DNA of 64,000 bases, from the NCBI GenBank assembly GCA_020284085.1, contig JACEVL010000018.1, forward strand, positions 1,626,001 through 1,690,000, written 5' to 3'. The position numbers and the translations under genes are program-made. The notes below the pieces were generated by a model. The model had not been told where the DNA came from. It saw only the letters and a program-made list of their open reading frames with translations, and searched no databases. Below are positions 24,369-38,200 of this stretch, piece after piece. Source of the DNA: Aporrectodea caliginosa (lineage: Eukaryota > Annelida > Clitellata > Crassiclitellata > Lumbricidae). Within the stretch, counting starts at the first letter, position 1. Each line of letters starts with the position of its first letter.

Positions 24369-24439
24369 GTTACTGTGCATTGTTTTGCTAACTGATGTAA
24401 TTTTTCGTTCGTGATGACATTTAACATCATATAGGCTAG

Positions 24440-24500
24440 CGTAGAGCGCGCCTCTGAGTAGATATCTTGAAGAGGCGCTATATAAATTCTCAGAATGAAT
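24440..24500 (+). repeat. Retroelement tail just upstream of SLC17 copy B
   Basis: GCGCCTCTGAGTAGATATCTTGAAGAGGCGCTATATAAATTCTCAGAATGAATGAAT matches the family seen at 16230, 38005 and 63320. Its GAAT tail runs into the first in-frame ATG of copy B, which makes that ATG suspect as the true start. Confidence 0.55.
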
Positions 24501-26572
24501 GAATAATGTGTTGTATGTTTTGAAAGCAGCAGAGTTGCCGGATGTTCCGTGGTATAAGTCGTGTCGTGTTGTTCTGGCGATGATCTCTGCCTTGGGTTAT
24601 ACGTTCTTCTATGTGCTTCGTATCGACCTCAGCATAGCCATCGTCTGCATGGTCAAAGACTCCACTTCGCATTCCGTCGGTCATTTCGACAACAGTTCTA
24701 CTCTGACCGGTGACAATCGAACTCTGTGGCAGACCGATGAACACCGAGCCTCATTTCTCGCCTCTGTCAAAAACGATTCCTTCGCTATGGATCGATGTGG
24801 AGGCACGTCAACGGGAAACAAGACGTCCTTGAACAAGGTAAGGTCATCTATCAGTATCATCTCTATTTACAACAGTACCTTTAGGCCAGCTACTTATCAC
24901 TTTCTTTGAACGTCGCCTATCCTACTTTTGTCACAACAAACAATCCTTTTTTCTTTCCAGGATAACGTAATCCTCTGTTTTAATCGGCAAACTATGTTTG
25001 ATCAGTTTCTTGTCGCAGCTCTTCTGAGCTGTTCTTGTCCAGTAGAGGCCTTCGAGCTAACATTACCCCGGTTGTAAACTTCTGACGTAATATAGGCTAC
25101 TATCCATTGTGTACCGGATGAGCTACAGTACAAGATATCTTCAGTGTTTTGGAGGCAGGGCTTTTATACTTAATAACTGGTTTTAAACAATATAATGTAG
25201 CACATCATATCTTCCAACAATGTAAATATAATAATAATTACAATAATAATAACTAATAGTAATATATATAATTATAATGTATATAATCTCTTTTAGCGCA
25301 TTGTCATCATAATCCAACGCTTTAACGCCATTGCCTTCCTTCATCGTTTATCAGTAATATTAATTACTTTGCAACACTTATGGTTAATCAAAAACGAACT
25401 AACATGACATGACTGCAATAGTAATAAGTACAATGACAGTAAGAGATATCAATAACAATCGTTGTAAAACTTTCTAAACAAAAGTCAACATTAGAAGTGA
25501 TGCACCACATGCAATGCCGCATAACCAGAAAGACTAAATCCATGATATGTCCTGCCCGCTAGACAGTAGGCCTACATTGAAACAGTAGCCAGGTCCGATG
25601 GTTGGACTGCGACTTACGCTGCTGAACTTTAGCCGCAAACTCCCCCCGGCAACTGGCACACTGATACATTGCCACTCCTTGTCTCGCTCGGTTTTTTCCT
25701 ATCAGAATCTGCCTTTGCTGATGTGGACTGCTCCTGACTTGAATACATACATATAGGCTATTATATGCGATGCGATCTGTTCATTTGTTTCTCGCGAATG
25801 CTTGTACAGGGAGAGTTGGAGTGGAGCAAAGAGCTGCGCAGTTACGTTCTTAGTTCCTTCTTCTACGGATACATAGTGACCCAGGTGCCAGGCGGTTGGC
25901 TGGCCTCGCGCTACGGAGGCAAACACGTCTTCGGCGGCGGTATACTCATAGCACTCATCGCCACCATACTGGTTCCGGTCGCTGCCAGGGCGCATGCGTA
26001 CTGGGTGATTCTGCTGCGGGTCATCATGGGACTCGGTTGCGTAAGACTCAGCTTACTCTTCTTAGTTATAGACTATATACAATAATTGTCTTCTCCAACT
26101 GTTTCCTTCTCTATGTCCTCTCCAGGGGCGCAACTAGGGGGGTGCTGGGGGTGCTTGAGCACCCCCAGGGTTAAAAATGTGACCCACACAATTTTTCCAA
26201 ATCCGAAGAGTTTTTTGGGGTGGGGTGGGGGGGTATGCAAGAATTACCGAGATGCCTGAAGCCGGACAATGCTGCTAAGGAAGCAAGACGACTGCAGTCT
26301 TGTAGGATTATATATTGCACTGATACTGAATACCTTACTCTCTGAGCCTGATTCCACTGGAAACCACATTTGCAAATTTGGTCGTTGACAGATAGATTTT
26401 CTTCAAAGCCGGAGTTGGCCTAGATCATGTGGTCTGAGGAGGAATGTGACGCACAATTTATCATTCTACAAGGTAGGGCAGAGCGGTCCGAAATATGAGA
26501 CATGCAGGACAACTGAGTATGAAGACATCTGTGATAGGCCTATGTATTAGATTCATATATATATATATGAAA

Positions 26573-26608
<36 letters not shown>

Positions 26609-29203
26609 ATACATACATGCATACATACAGGCATGCATACATATATATACACATATATTACATAGATGCTTAAATACATAATATTCTGTGTGGCTTTCAG
26701 AGTGGGAGGAGACAGAGAGATTAGCTCAGTTCATCTCAATACTCGATGACTTCATTTTCTTAGCTACATTCAGTGTACAGGAGATTATAAATAAATGTTA
26801 AATAACTAAAATTGATAAATAAAGAAAGTGTTTGCCTAGCGGAGCGCTTTTGAAATTATTTGAACAATGTTATCTGTCGGTTTTCGAATCAAGTCACTGC
26901 AGCTCGATGGTAAGTAGGCCTACAAGTGCACACTATTTTACCTCTTGCCAACTAACAGCAGGGTAAGCCTTAGAAAACAAATAACTCTTGAGTCCAGATT
27001 TGAAGGAGTCAGTTGAGTTAGCACCGTATCAGTCGTACTTGGCTCAGTCTGCACTTGAACGTATTAGACTTTAGTGCACATTTGTGTCAAGTTAAAAGTA
27101 TGTGTTAGAATTTACCGGTAGTGTGATTCAATTCTTTTTGATTATTTTATTGTTGAAGAAAATTCTTGTGTCAGGATCGTGCTTAATTTTGTTCACTAGT
27201 GTATTAGAGAATTGTAGATTCGGTTAGAACGATTGTATTGGATTGTCCCTGGAAGAGTTGTAGACAATTGGGATAATCTGAATATCGGAAGACGAGACGA
27301 GCAGTGCCTGAAGCTAGCCCTGACCCCTGAGATAACCATGGGTATGATAGTGGTGTTGACTTCATGTTCTTAGCCATGACTAACCACAACATACGGTCGA
27401 CGGCGGGTAGCCATGCAGGCATGCCAGTCCTTTTTCTGGCCGTCTCATCCCACAGACAATGTACAGTCAGTGTACTCATCGTTGTTGAGTTGGCCAGTGG
27501 CGCACGTGAACAGACATCTTAAACCAAATTTCTGCCCTGGCGGGGATTTGAACCCCCTCTCCTTTGACAGTCTAGCATGCTAACCACTACACTATCAAGT
27601 AACTCTGATTATTTCAAACGGTATATAAATGTGCATAGTTTGGTTGTAGAAGTCAGGGCCGTAGCAAGCTAAAATTGCGCCCTGTGCCGAGCGAAAATCT
27701 AGAACCCCACCCCTCAAAGATAAAATCAACCAATAATTAAATATGTTGACTCAAATAGCCTATAATATAAGGCTTTGTCTTTTAAAGAAAATAGACACGA
27801 AATTGCTGTGCCTCTATTAACATTTCATTTTAGTAACTTCAGATTTAGTTCGCTGTTGAAGAGACCTTGAGGACAGGGAGGTTTTGGAAAGTTCCATGAG
27901 GAAAGGATTCGACTTTCCTCGGGTTCAATTCCCCACCGCAAGCCATGGGTGTCCCATCGTCCAATCAACACGGGGTTTATAGTCTAAAGCAGGCATAAGG
28001 GGCCTCGTCCATACGGTAACTTGTATAGCGCCACCAGCCGCCATGTCTTTCAGCTCTTCAGATACTAGGCCGAGTTAGAGCCTACGACCAGCTTTGGTGG
28101 CGTCAGAAAAGTGTCCGTTCTGATTGGGCTCCTCGTCCCAGCACCAGTAGGCCTACTTTCATTATCGGTCTGGGGTTCACTCCCTGTCTTATAGCACTTA
28201 CTATATAATATAATACTCTTTAGCACTTCTGCCTGTTCTTCTTGCCGCTGTGTAATTTTCTGGATTAAAATAAATTAATCATCTAGCTCTGCATAAGCTG
28301 GCACTGACAACTCAACACTCGCCATTTCCAAAGTTCTGATTATAGTTTAACTAAAAGAAATTCACGGGATATACCGGAAAACGGTTTCCACATCCAATTA
28401 CGCGAAAGTTATATTTATCATTCTGTCTGATTAAGTTAGCTGTCTTTTCCAACATTACAGTTTCATCGGGATCGAACTATAGCTAAAGTCCATTCAGTGG
28501 CGCGACGAAGGGCGGTCAAAGGGGGGCAATCGCCCCCGGGCGCAGCACAAGGGGCGCAAAATTAGCTTTCAGGGGTACACAGTAGGCTACTATGACAAGA
28601 ACGATTAAAAGTCAACAACAAAAATTAAAAGGGGTGCAGTCATCAATCCTTGCCCTCGGGCCCTGAAACCCTTCGTTACGCCACTGGGTCCATTCAGTAG
28701 CAATGCATTTTTCCAGTAAGCAGGGACGGTACATGCAAAATCGTCCATAAGAGCCTCTTCTCAGTGCCTCGCCTCGTTTTGTAGACTAAACTACGCGCCT
28801 AAAGAACCGCGTTCTTTCGCTCGCTTTTCCAACAATCATAGAGCAGTATCGCAAGCGCCCTTTTCTCAACGTAAATTTCCACCAATCAGGCTCTATTTGG
28901 CTTCTGCGCCCATTTCGGTCTATGCCAGATTTGTTAAATTGCTATTATTTCATATTAGTACATTTATTTCATTTATAATACATATTTCAAGATGAAGTAG
29001 GCCTAATTAGTAATTAAATCATTCCGCCTCAAAATTTGCGCCCCTCTTAAGTTGCGCCCTGTGCCGTGGCACCGTTGGCACATGCCTCGCTACGGCCCTG
29101 GTAGAAGTGGTTGTAAGTCAGAATCGTCTGTAAAACCATCATAAGGTATAGAAATATGAGCCATGGTTCCTTGACTGGCTTCAGAGAGAGAAGGGGAAAG
29201 GGA

Positions 29204-29290
<87 letters not shown>

Positions 29291-32200
29291 CAATGTCCAT
29301 CTTGCTCAGTAAAACAGTCGTAATCATAATCTCGAGATTTCTACAGTGCCCAAAACATTGATGTCACCGAAACCAGCTTTCTCACAGGGGCTTAGTCAAA
29401 ACAAAATCGATAGGTGGGGGAATCGGCTCCAGCTCAAGATCCAAAGGAGTCAGTCAGGCAGACAGATGACTAAGGGAGGCATTGTTAGGACAGGAGAGGC
29501 ATGTTCGTGGAGAGAGTGACAGAGAGAGAGACAGAGAGATAAAGTGATGGAGGGAGGGAGATACCGAGAGCGAGGAGAGACAGTTCACTTCATGTAACTT
29601 ACGCCCAATTTTTGGTTCTGTTGGGGGGCATAGGCTTTGTCTTATCTTTTACACATTAGTATAAAATTGTTGCTCCCTGCAGTCTGAACCTATATGCATC
29701 AGTGCCAAAAATAAAAATAGTTAATACTGACCTAGTGTGTGTAATTGAACTATACATATAGTCAGTGTTTGGTATGAGTTAACTCAGATGAGTTGAAACT
29801 CACGAGTTAACTCACTTGCTGTGATTTGTGAGTTTGAGTTAACTCACCTTAAAGAGTGTGAGTTATGACTTTGAAATAATTCATATTTTCTGTGAGTTTG
29901 AGTAATAACTCATTTATTTTAAAATCAACTCACTATTCGGCACTCGGCACATATTGTGTTGAAACAAGCCGGGTTTTTTTTATATCAGAACAGGCTGTCC
30001 GACACCAACTTTGAAACACTTCTTCTGCTTAAAGCTAACACCAGTCATGTTTGAGATGTGAAACATGTGGACTCTGCATGGTGTTTAGACCTACTCTGAC
30101 TCAGTAATAATAACTTGATTTCTACATTATCCCATTAATAATAATAATTTTCATGAACACTAATTATGTGGTTGTCAACAAGAAAGCACTGCAGACAAAA
30201 TTATTCAAGATAATGAAAGCTGGTGATGTAAAGTTGCAACAAGATTCTAATACACCATCAATGATAACTTATGCTAAAGCTGCTATAGAAGCAAGTGTGG
30301 AATAGCACCTTGATGAACAAAACAAAAAACAATCCAAAAAAAGAAAAAGGAGGAAAACGACCAGGAAATGAACACTGTGGACAAGAAAAGGGATTATGCA
30401 AAGACATAGAGTTTCTTCAATAAACAAGTGAAAGGCAGCTGAAGAAGCAGAAGAGAATTCTATGTTCAGTTAAACAGCTTTGAAAAACACTTTTATAGAA
30501 AAAGTGAACTTCAGGAACTTGATAAATAGCATATCTATATTCAAAATTTAAAGTAAGTCTTAATGCCATTGAAAAAGGTCATGGAATTTTGTTTTATTAA
30601 TCTTGTGGCAACCCTGAGTCTGGGAATCTGGAAATACAATTTCTTATATGAGGTTTTCATGACTTTATCGCTCAGAAACAGAGCTTGCAAACAATGGCCT
30701 AAATTGCCCTGAAACGTGCTCCATGTGATATCAACTGCTACAAAATGCGTTGGCTTCTGGGGCTCCGCCCCAGACCCCGCTGGGGGAGCTTACGACGCTC
30801 CCCCAGACCCCCTAGTCGGAATAGGCTTCGCGCCTTCGGCACTCGCAGCTTCGCGCCTTCGGCACTCGCAGCTTCGCGCCTTCGGCGCTTGCAATATGAG
30901 CACCCCCCAGGAAAATGTTCCGGTTGCGCCCCTGGTCCTCTCCAACTGTTTCCTTCTCTATGTCCTTTCCAACTGTTTCCTTCTCTATGTCCTCTCCAAC
31001 TGTTTCCTTCTCTATGTCCTCTCCAACTGTTTCCTTCTCTATGTCTTCTCCGTTTCCTTCTCAATGTCTTCTCCAACTGTTTCCTTCTCTATGTCTTCTC
31101 CGTTTCCTTCTCAGTGTCTTCTCCTCTGTCTGCTTGCATCAACCCATTGTCAGTCTCGTTTCTGTCTGTCTGTTGCAATCGAATGTCTAGCAGACTTTGA
31201 TTATAGTCATCATGATGCTCCACATAGATGTCTATTTAATCTATCTCCATAAGATATTACGATGACAAAGTCATCTTCGTTTCTCCCCCACTGACCATTT
31301 CCGTTTAGGAAAATATGCGACAAGCTCAGGTACAGGCTTAAGAGGCAGAGTCACAGCGAAGGTGGAGCTACCTGATCCGGGGTCACTTGACACCCACTTC
31401 TCGGCGCACGGGTCCTGCTTAGCATTTCACAATCGTCTTAAGGGTCAAATTAGAATGTACATTTTGTAAGCTGGATGACTTGTACGGAATGCTCAAAAAC
31501 AACGTTCAAATTCTAGTTTTAATTTAAATTTTAAATGTGGTTAGCTGAAATCTATTGTTGCTACCACTCACTTGCTAGAAACATGATATAATTGCTCTCA
31601 TGTTTGTAATTATTTCGAGTCCAGCGAATGAAATTTAATGGCGTTAAATGAATTGAGCTCAAAGATGTCTTACTCGGTGATGAGTTAAAATGGAATTTCT
31701 GATCCCACCCAACACTTACATGTAGTCTATTATTGGCCTATGTTGATCTTAGACATAATGACGATCGTAGGTCATTCAAATCTTTTATGTAATGGATTAT
31801 TTGTGTGTTTCTTATACAAATTGTTCTCAGGGCGTTGGTTTCCCGGCTACCCATCACTTGTATGCTTTGTGGGTTCCTCCCCTAGAAAGGAGTAAGACAA
31901 TGACCTTCAGCTACGCAGGTTCGTAACATCAGCTCCTGCATCTCTCAGACACCTTGTTTTACTCCGTTTTGTTTCAGGCTTTTTTAAATTGCTTAGTTGG
32001 TGATGAATTCTCTAAATTCTTAATAACGTAATAACGATAGACTTTCATAATTGAAGTGACGTAACAAAGGCTTTTACTCTCTAAATCTAAAAATAAAATA
32101 ATGATCGTGGGCCTCACAATGAAATGACGCAACAGTAAGCCTTTATTCTCTAACTTTAAACTTAATAACAATAGATTTTTCATTATTGAAGTGACGTAAC

Positions 32201-35200
32201 AAAGGTCTTTATTCTCTAGATTAAAATTAAAAATGATAGACGTGATTCACAATTGAAATGACGTAACAATAGGCTTTATTCTCTAAATTAAAACGTAATA
32301 ACAATAGATTTTCATAATTGAAGTGACGTAACAAAGACCTTTATTAAAGTTTATTCTCTAAATCTAAAATTGCAAATATGAGACGCCAGCTGATAGCTGT
32401 GGCTTTCAATCCGGGTTTGGATTCATCGGGAATCAAGTGAAATTGGAATATTTATATATATAAATATAATATTATATATACATATTATATAGGCCTATAA
32501 TGCATTATTTTACCCCATAGGCTACTGGTGTTGACCGTATGCGTTTACAGTCAACACAAAGGATATAGTATAAAATTGTTCAAATGATTCGCAGTCAGCA
32601 ATATGCATATAATATTACAACTAGATGCTCACACTTGAATGTTTTAGTCGCTGTATAGGCCTACAGCCTATGCTTACACAGGATTAGGACAGTTGGTTCA
32701 TAACTCCTTACGAAATGCTCAGTTTTTAACATTTGATATTCTGCATCTATTTCTTGACCTTCCCATAGCATGCAGTCAATAATTATACACCTCTATAGCG
32801 TGAAAATATGTTTGAGATCGATGGAAAAGTCTTCGAGCTGAGTTCCCGTTCTAAGTAAGAGGGATTGGCAAATTTCTCGGAGAAATGTAATGAAATTACA
32901 AATTATAAATTACTTTGGGACATGAAATATAGCCTAATGTCAAATTACAAAATACATGGGAAAATGTAATTGAATTACAAAATTGGAAATTACAAATTAC
33001 GCGATTTCAAGTAATTTCAATTACGTAATTACATTACTGCCCATCCCTGCTAAGTAATCGGTTTCTGGTAATCAGATATGCGAAATTCTATAAATTATTG
33101 TTACTGAAATAACGGAGAAGACGTCAGTAGATGGCGCTCATTAGAGACCAGACAAAGGCTGGTCCTCTTTGTGGTCGGATTTTAGGCGCTTACCATTTGA
33201 GGAATCCGACAATAAGTTCTACGGCTCTAAAACTTCTTCTGTCTTCTGGTTCAATAGGAACGATGTGTGGAACAGTACTGGCGTTGATTGTCTCTGGATT
33301 CCTATGCGACATAGATGTTGACAACGGATGGCCTCTCATCTTCTACGCCTATGGTCAGAGCATACACGTCTCAAGATATATATTCAGTGCATCAAACACC
33401 ACACAACACCAGCATGCATACATACATATATTAGACAGGCCTATATGTTATAAAAATCTAACATAATTATTATAATTTTATTATCATATACAAACACTAG
33501 GTGTACACAACATTAAGCAGACGAGACTTATCTTGGCTATAATTGTGTATTCCTGACATTCAACCAACTGAGCCTATTCTACGTCTTGAATCAACGAACA
33601 AATCAATTACTATAGCGCCAATATAGTACTGCTAAGTACTGCTAGGAGATAGCTTCCTCTGCAGCTCTGCTGAAGTTGACCTCTGTTTTCCTCATGTTTT
33701 CACAAATTATCAATGTGCAGTTGTGCAGTTTAACAATTACATGTATACATAATGTCCCTAGGCCTATAGACCTACACATTCATTCATTCATACGTCTTCT
33801 ATACATTTTATTCATATGCAGCCTCTGTGTATATACGCTATGTTCAACCATAATGCTGCGTATATTTATTATTAAACTATACATAATATGTTTATGCTGT
33901 AGAAGTGTGTGCATTGTTGTCCCAGTCACCCAGTGTACTTACTGGCCTGAGATTTGATTAGAGACGTGGGTTAAATACTTCTATATAATGGCGTTGATCT
34001 CTATTTTAGTGCTTAAGAACCTATAGCTTATTATACTGAATACAAAGTCGATGGCCTGTAGTTACTGACTGAGGTTGGTGGTGCCATAGAAACGACACCC
34101 TGATAGGTCAGGCATTTTAGTCCATCACACCCGAATGGCCATTTTTGGTCAAGCATGTACTGAAAGGCTCTAAGGGTTTCTTCTTCCCACGGTCCTTTAT
34201 GCATTCCACTATTAGCCTTCCCCGACTGACCGCCTTTATTAATATCTCTGTCTTTGTCTCACTCTCCTTATCTCTCTCTTGCTGTTCCCAGTTTGGGTCT
34301 ACACACAATACTACACTACATATTATATATTATATACAATATTATAATCACTTCAGTCAATCATTGACATGTGCAGGAATAATTTTTAATGCATCTATCC
34401 AAGCTACACCCGCCACTGATTACACTGTGGGCACAAAAATAAGCTGACACTTGTCGTATCTAATACTGCTATAGTGGCAGCGCCACTGTAATTATGAAAT
34501 CACCGTGTGAGTAGTAATTAAATGCATATATTTTGTCGTTGATGTAAGGCGGAATGACATTTGTCTGGTGGGTTTTGTGGAACTTTCTGGTCTACAACAG
34601 TCCGCAGGAACATCCGAGAATCGATCCAATCGAACGCAACTACATCATGTCCACCATTGGACCAGGCGTCTACGAAAGTGTAAGTCTGCCAAAGAAAGGT
34701 TATCTGATAGACCGACACCAATACATGCATTTACAGTCTAAATGCGGGGCACGATGGCCGAATGGATAGAGCACTTGACCTCTAACGTCGATAGTATGGG
34801 TTCGACTCTCTAGTACGGTACTGAAGAGGTCACTGCGTATAGAGCCATTGAGCAAGTCCTTTAGTCACAACTGCTCAGTGCCATCGATGTTCTGTTGTAT
34901 TGTCGCGTCTGCAATTATGAACTTTTGAAACAGAGCAATATCAAATACAGTTGTATTGTGCTGTATAAATGTAGGCTGCAGCTAATCGCAGAACCTCTTT
35001 AATGTACCCAGTAGAAATAGAAATGAATAACGCGTAATTATGTGATAGATTAGTAGGAAACTGATAACTCCCCTACGCTGTCCCAGTTTGCCACACTTCG
35101 TTTTGATAACACCACACCTGATGTTATTATCTAAGTTTAATGCTGTTTAAAGAAAAGAGGGCTATTGTTCTTGTAGGCTCTTGTAGGGTTTTAAAATTCG

Positions 35201-38200
35201 CACCCACAATTTGTAGCGTTGTCTGTAAACAGCACAAAGAGGCGAGTATACCGTGGCGCAAGATTATGACATCTGGACCTGTGTGGTCGATAATAACGGC
35301 TCACAGTTGTAACAACTGGACCAACTATACGATCCTCGTCTGCGTTCCGATGTACATGAAAGAAGTGCTTCGATTCGACGTCAAACAGGTAACACTTCTC
35401 AAAACAGTGTGGCAACTTCGTCGTGTAAATGCGCTATGCATTGCTGTCTTGGTGTAAGACTCACCGTTTGGATCTGTTAGATAATAACCAAGGTTTTACG
35501 CTAAATAAATACTCAGCTAGATAAATACATACATGGACAACATTATACACGCAAGCAGATTTTAGAGAAAAGAAAGCGGTTCATACACAAAACCTCGAAA
35601 AATTCTAGATGATATATATATATACAAACGTAGAATTCTCCACAAAGATAGCAAATAGTTGCATTTTTATGCGAAATGATTGTCTTTATCTCCATGCAGA
35701 AGTCTGACGGTTCCCTAAAAAAACTAACCGTCTGTCATTCGAAGCCTATATTAAATTATTTGGCTTTCTGTCCCCTACCATATCTGTCTCACTTTTGCAT
35801 ACACGTAATCGTAAGCTAAACTCAGGGCACCAGCTTTATTCACGAGCGCTGCGTCGAGTCAGATCGTTTGTCCAGAGATGGTAAGTGAAAGTCCGAATAC
35901 CGGTCAAACAGGTAACACTTCTCAAAACCGGTTGCCAGAGAGATCAGAGAGCGAAGGCAGAGCAGCTGCTAAGCGGGTTTCGTTGAGGACGAGAAAGCAT
36001 TAAGTGAAGGATTGGATGGATTATGGTAGGAATTATTAAAGAGGTGGGACTTAAATTTGAGGTGGAGAGACTGTGGAGCGATAGATAGAGGAGCCTGAAG
36101 CAGATAATGGTGGGTGAGCAGCGGTATTGGTGGAGGAACTGAGAGGTGCATCCAGGTCTACCTGCGAAGATCCTGTTGCAAGACTCAACCTGTATGACGT
36201 CGGTCTGTATCCCTCTGTCTGTCTCTGTGTCTCTTGTATTATTTCTAAATATGTGTCTCTGTGTGTTTGCTGCGAGGTAGAACGGCGTTCTGTCTGCCCT
36301 TCCATACGTAATCAGTTACTTTGCTGCCATTGGATCTGGACAACTTTCCGATCTGCTGATCGCCAGGGGAATTCTATCGACGAAGGCCACCAGGAAATGG
36401 GCTCAGAGTATATGTGAGGCGTCCATTTGTTTAATCGATTTGTATTATTATGCTCATGCTGGCTTTAAATTAATCTACTAGCTTTTCAAGTTTTCCACCT
36501 GTCATCATCTATCATAAAGTACTTTTCGTAATCATCATCATTTCCATTAGCATCCTCCTCCTTATCACCATCAATCATTCATACTCATGGTTACGTCTCG
36601 GTTTAGCCAAAGGGAATCCTCTTCTCTCTTCCTCTTAAGCGCCTTTATAGAAACTCATCAAAAGTCACGTGGTCCGGAGGTCGAAAGGTTAAGGGTGTAT
36701 ACAATGACAGAACACCATTGAGCACCCTCAACTTCCGCTCGTTGTAGCTTTTTACTAATAGACAGTGAAGGACTAATTGCTCGTCAGGTGGCCCGGCATT
36801 GCACGAAAGGTCATCATGCAGACTGACACTGCATCATTTAGTGTCACGAGTTCGCTTGCAAAATATTTAACAAAACAAGAGCCCTCCTGCAGTCTTTCTG
36901 GCTTTCTTTCCCAACTGCGTCCTTCACCTCGCTTTGAAGTTCAGCGACTGACTGAAGACTCCCTCTAATCGTCATCTCCTCTTGGTCATGACGCGTAACC
37001 ATCCATCCTTTCATACCCATCGTAACTCCGGTATGCTGGTCACAAATAAAGGTCGTTTTGTGACATGCAAGTAGGTCAATTTAAACGTCCTTGATTTCAC
37101 TGGCTTAATTCACAGTGCCAGCCATATCAACAGAACTAAGTGGTCGCCTTTGTATCCAGCATGTTGTTTAGCATTAGGCTGCACCCGATGAGAAACCACC
37201 ATGATCTGACACAATTTATGAGTTCTTAAAAAACAAAATCTGCATGCCTTTTTTCTAGACTGAAGTGACATAAGGCGGTGTCACGAGTTCACTTGAAAAA
37301 TCTTTAACAAAACATTGTTAAAAAATCTTTTTTATTGCAGCTACTACTATTCCTGCCGCATTGCTGGTAGCGTTGGGCTTCGTCAACTGTGAGATGCGCT
37401 CTGTGGCAGTGGCTCTCCTCTGTCTCACAGTGGGCATCAACAGCACCTGTAGAGCAGGATTCGTTATCAACCACGTCGACATCTCACCAAGGCAAGACAT
37501 TGTATTGTATTGTATTTGATAATTTATAAAGCCCTTCTCATAGCATAGGCCCTTCAGAAGCGCTCCCAGTGCGAGGTACATGTACACCGAGAGAAGAGGA
37601 AGGTTTTAAGGTGAGAGAAAGAGGTAGAGATGTCACCAGGGAGGATAGTAGAGCGTAGAGAAGGAGGAAGTTCATTCCAAAGAGAGGGACCAACATAATA
37701 TATAATCAGCTGCTATCGTCGATATGTTTAGAAAAATCACAAAAGTATACAATGGCAATCAATATTGGCGCCAGTACTCTGTAGTTCAACCAGTGTGTCA
37801 TACGTTCATCCGAGAAATTAACAGAACCACTTTAACGAGGCCTCATCAGTGCTTCAGTTTTATAGAATTCGCTTAGTCTGTCATGCTAACAATGGTGACT
37901 CTGATGTTTCTTTGTTATGAATTTGAATCCATCTGTTCACTGACAGTCTAGCGCCGCATGCGGTTGCTGCTGTTCATTATTCGTTTAAATGTTAAGTCCA
38001 TTAATTCATTCTGGAGATTTATATAGCGCCGCTTCAAGAAATCTACTCAGGAGCGCTCCCAGCCCAGCCAGGGCAAAAGAAAAAAGCATACTTGTGTGAT
38101 TTATAAAACCCGGTTTGATGGGTCAAAGGTAGCAGACGCAACTCCGATGGTAGGTCATTCCAGATGAAGGGGCCTGCAACCGAGAAAGCTCGGCGCTGCC

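Larger units (their letters stand above)
26123..30934 (-). mobile_element. Non-autonomous composite hAT element, copy 2 (4.81 kb)
   Basis: Reverse-complement copy of 510-5348 with the same termini and all nested elements. Translated segments of 91 and 72 codons are identical between copies, while the CT/AG tract and small indels (such as near 27980) differ. It lies in intron 2 of SLC17 copy B. Minus-strand orientation is defined relative to copy 1. Confidence 0.9.

Noticed and set aside
30716..31252. ORFs of 112-178 codons at the right end of hAT copy 2
   Set aside because: They read through the GC-rich subterminal repeat and then the 27-bp minisatellite. The counterpart at copy 1 diverges at the element end, so no conserved protein exists.
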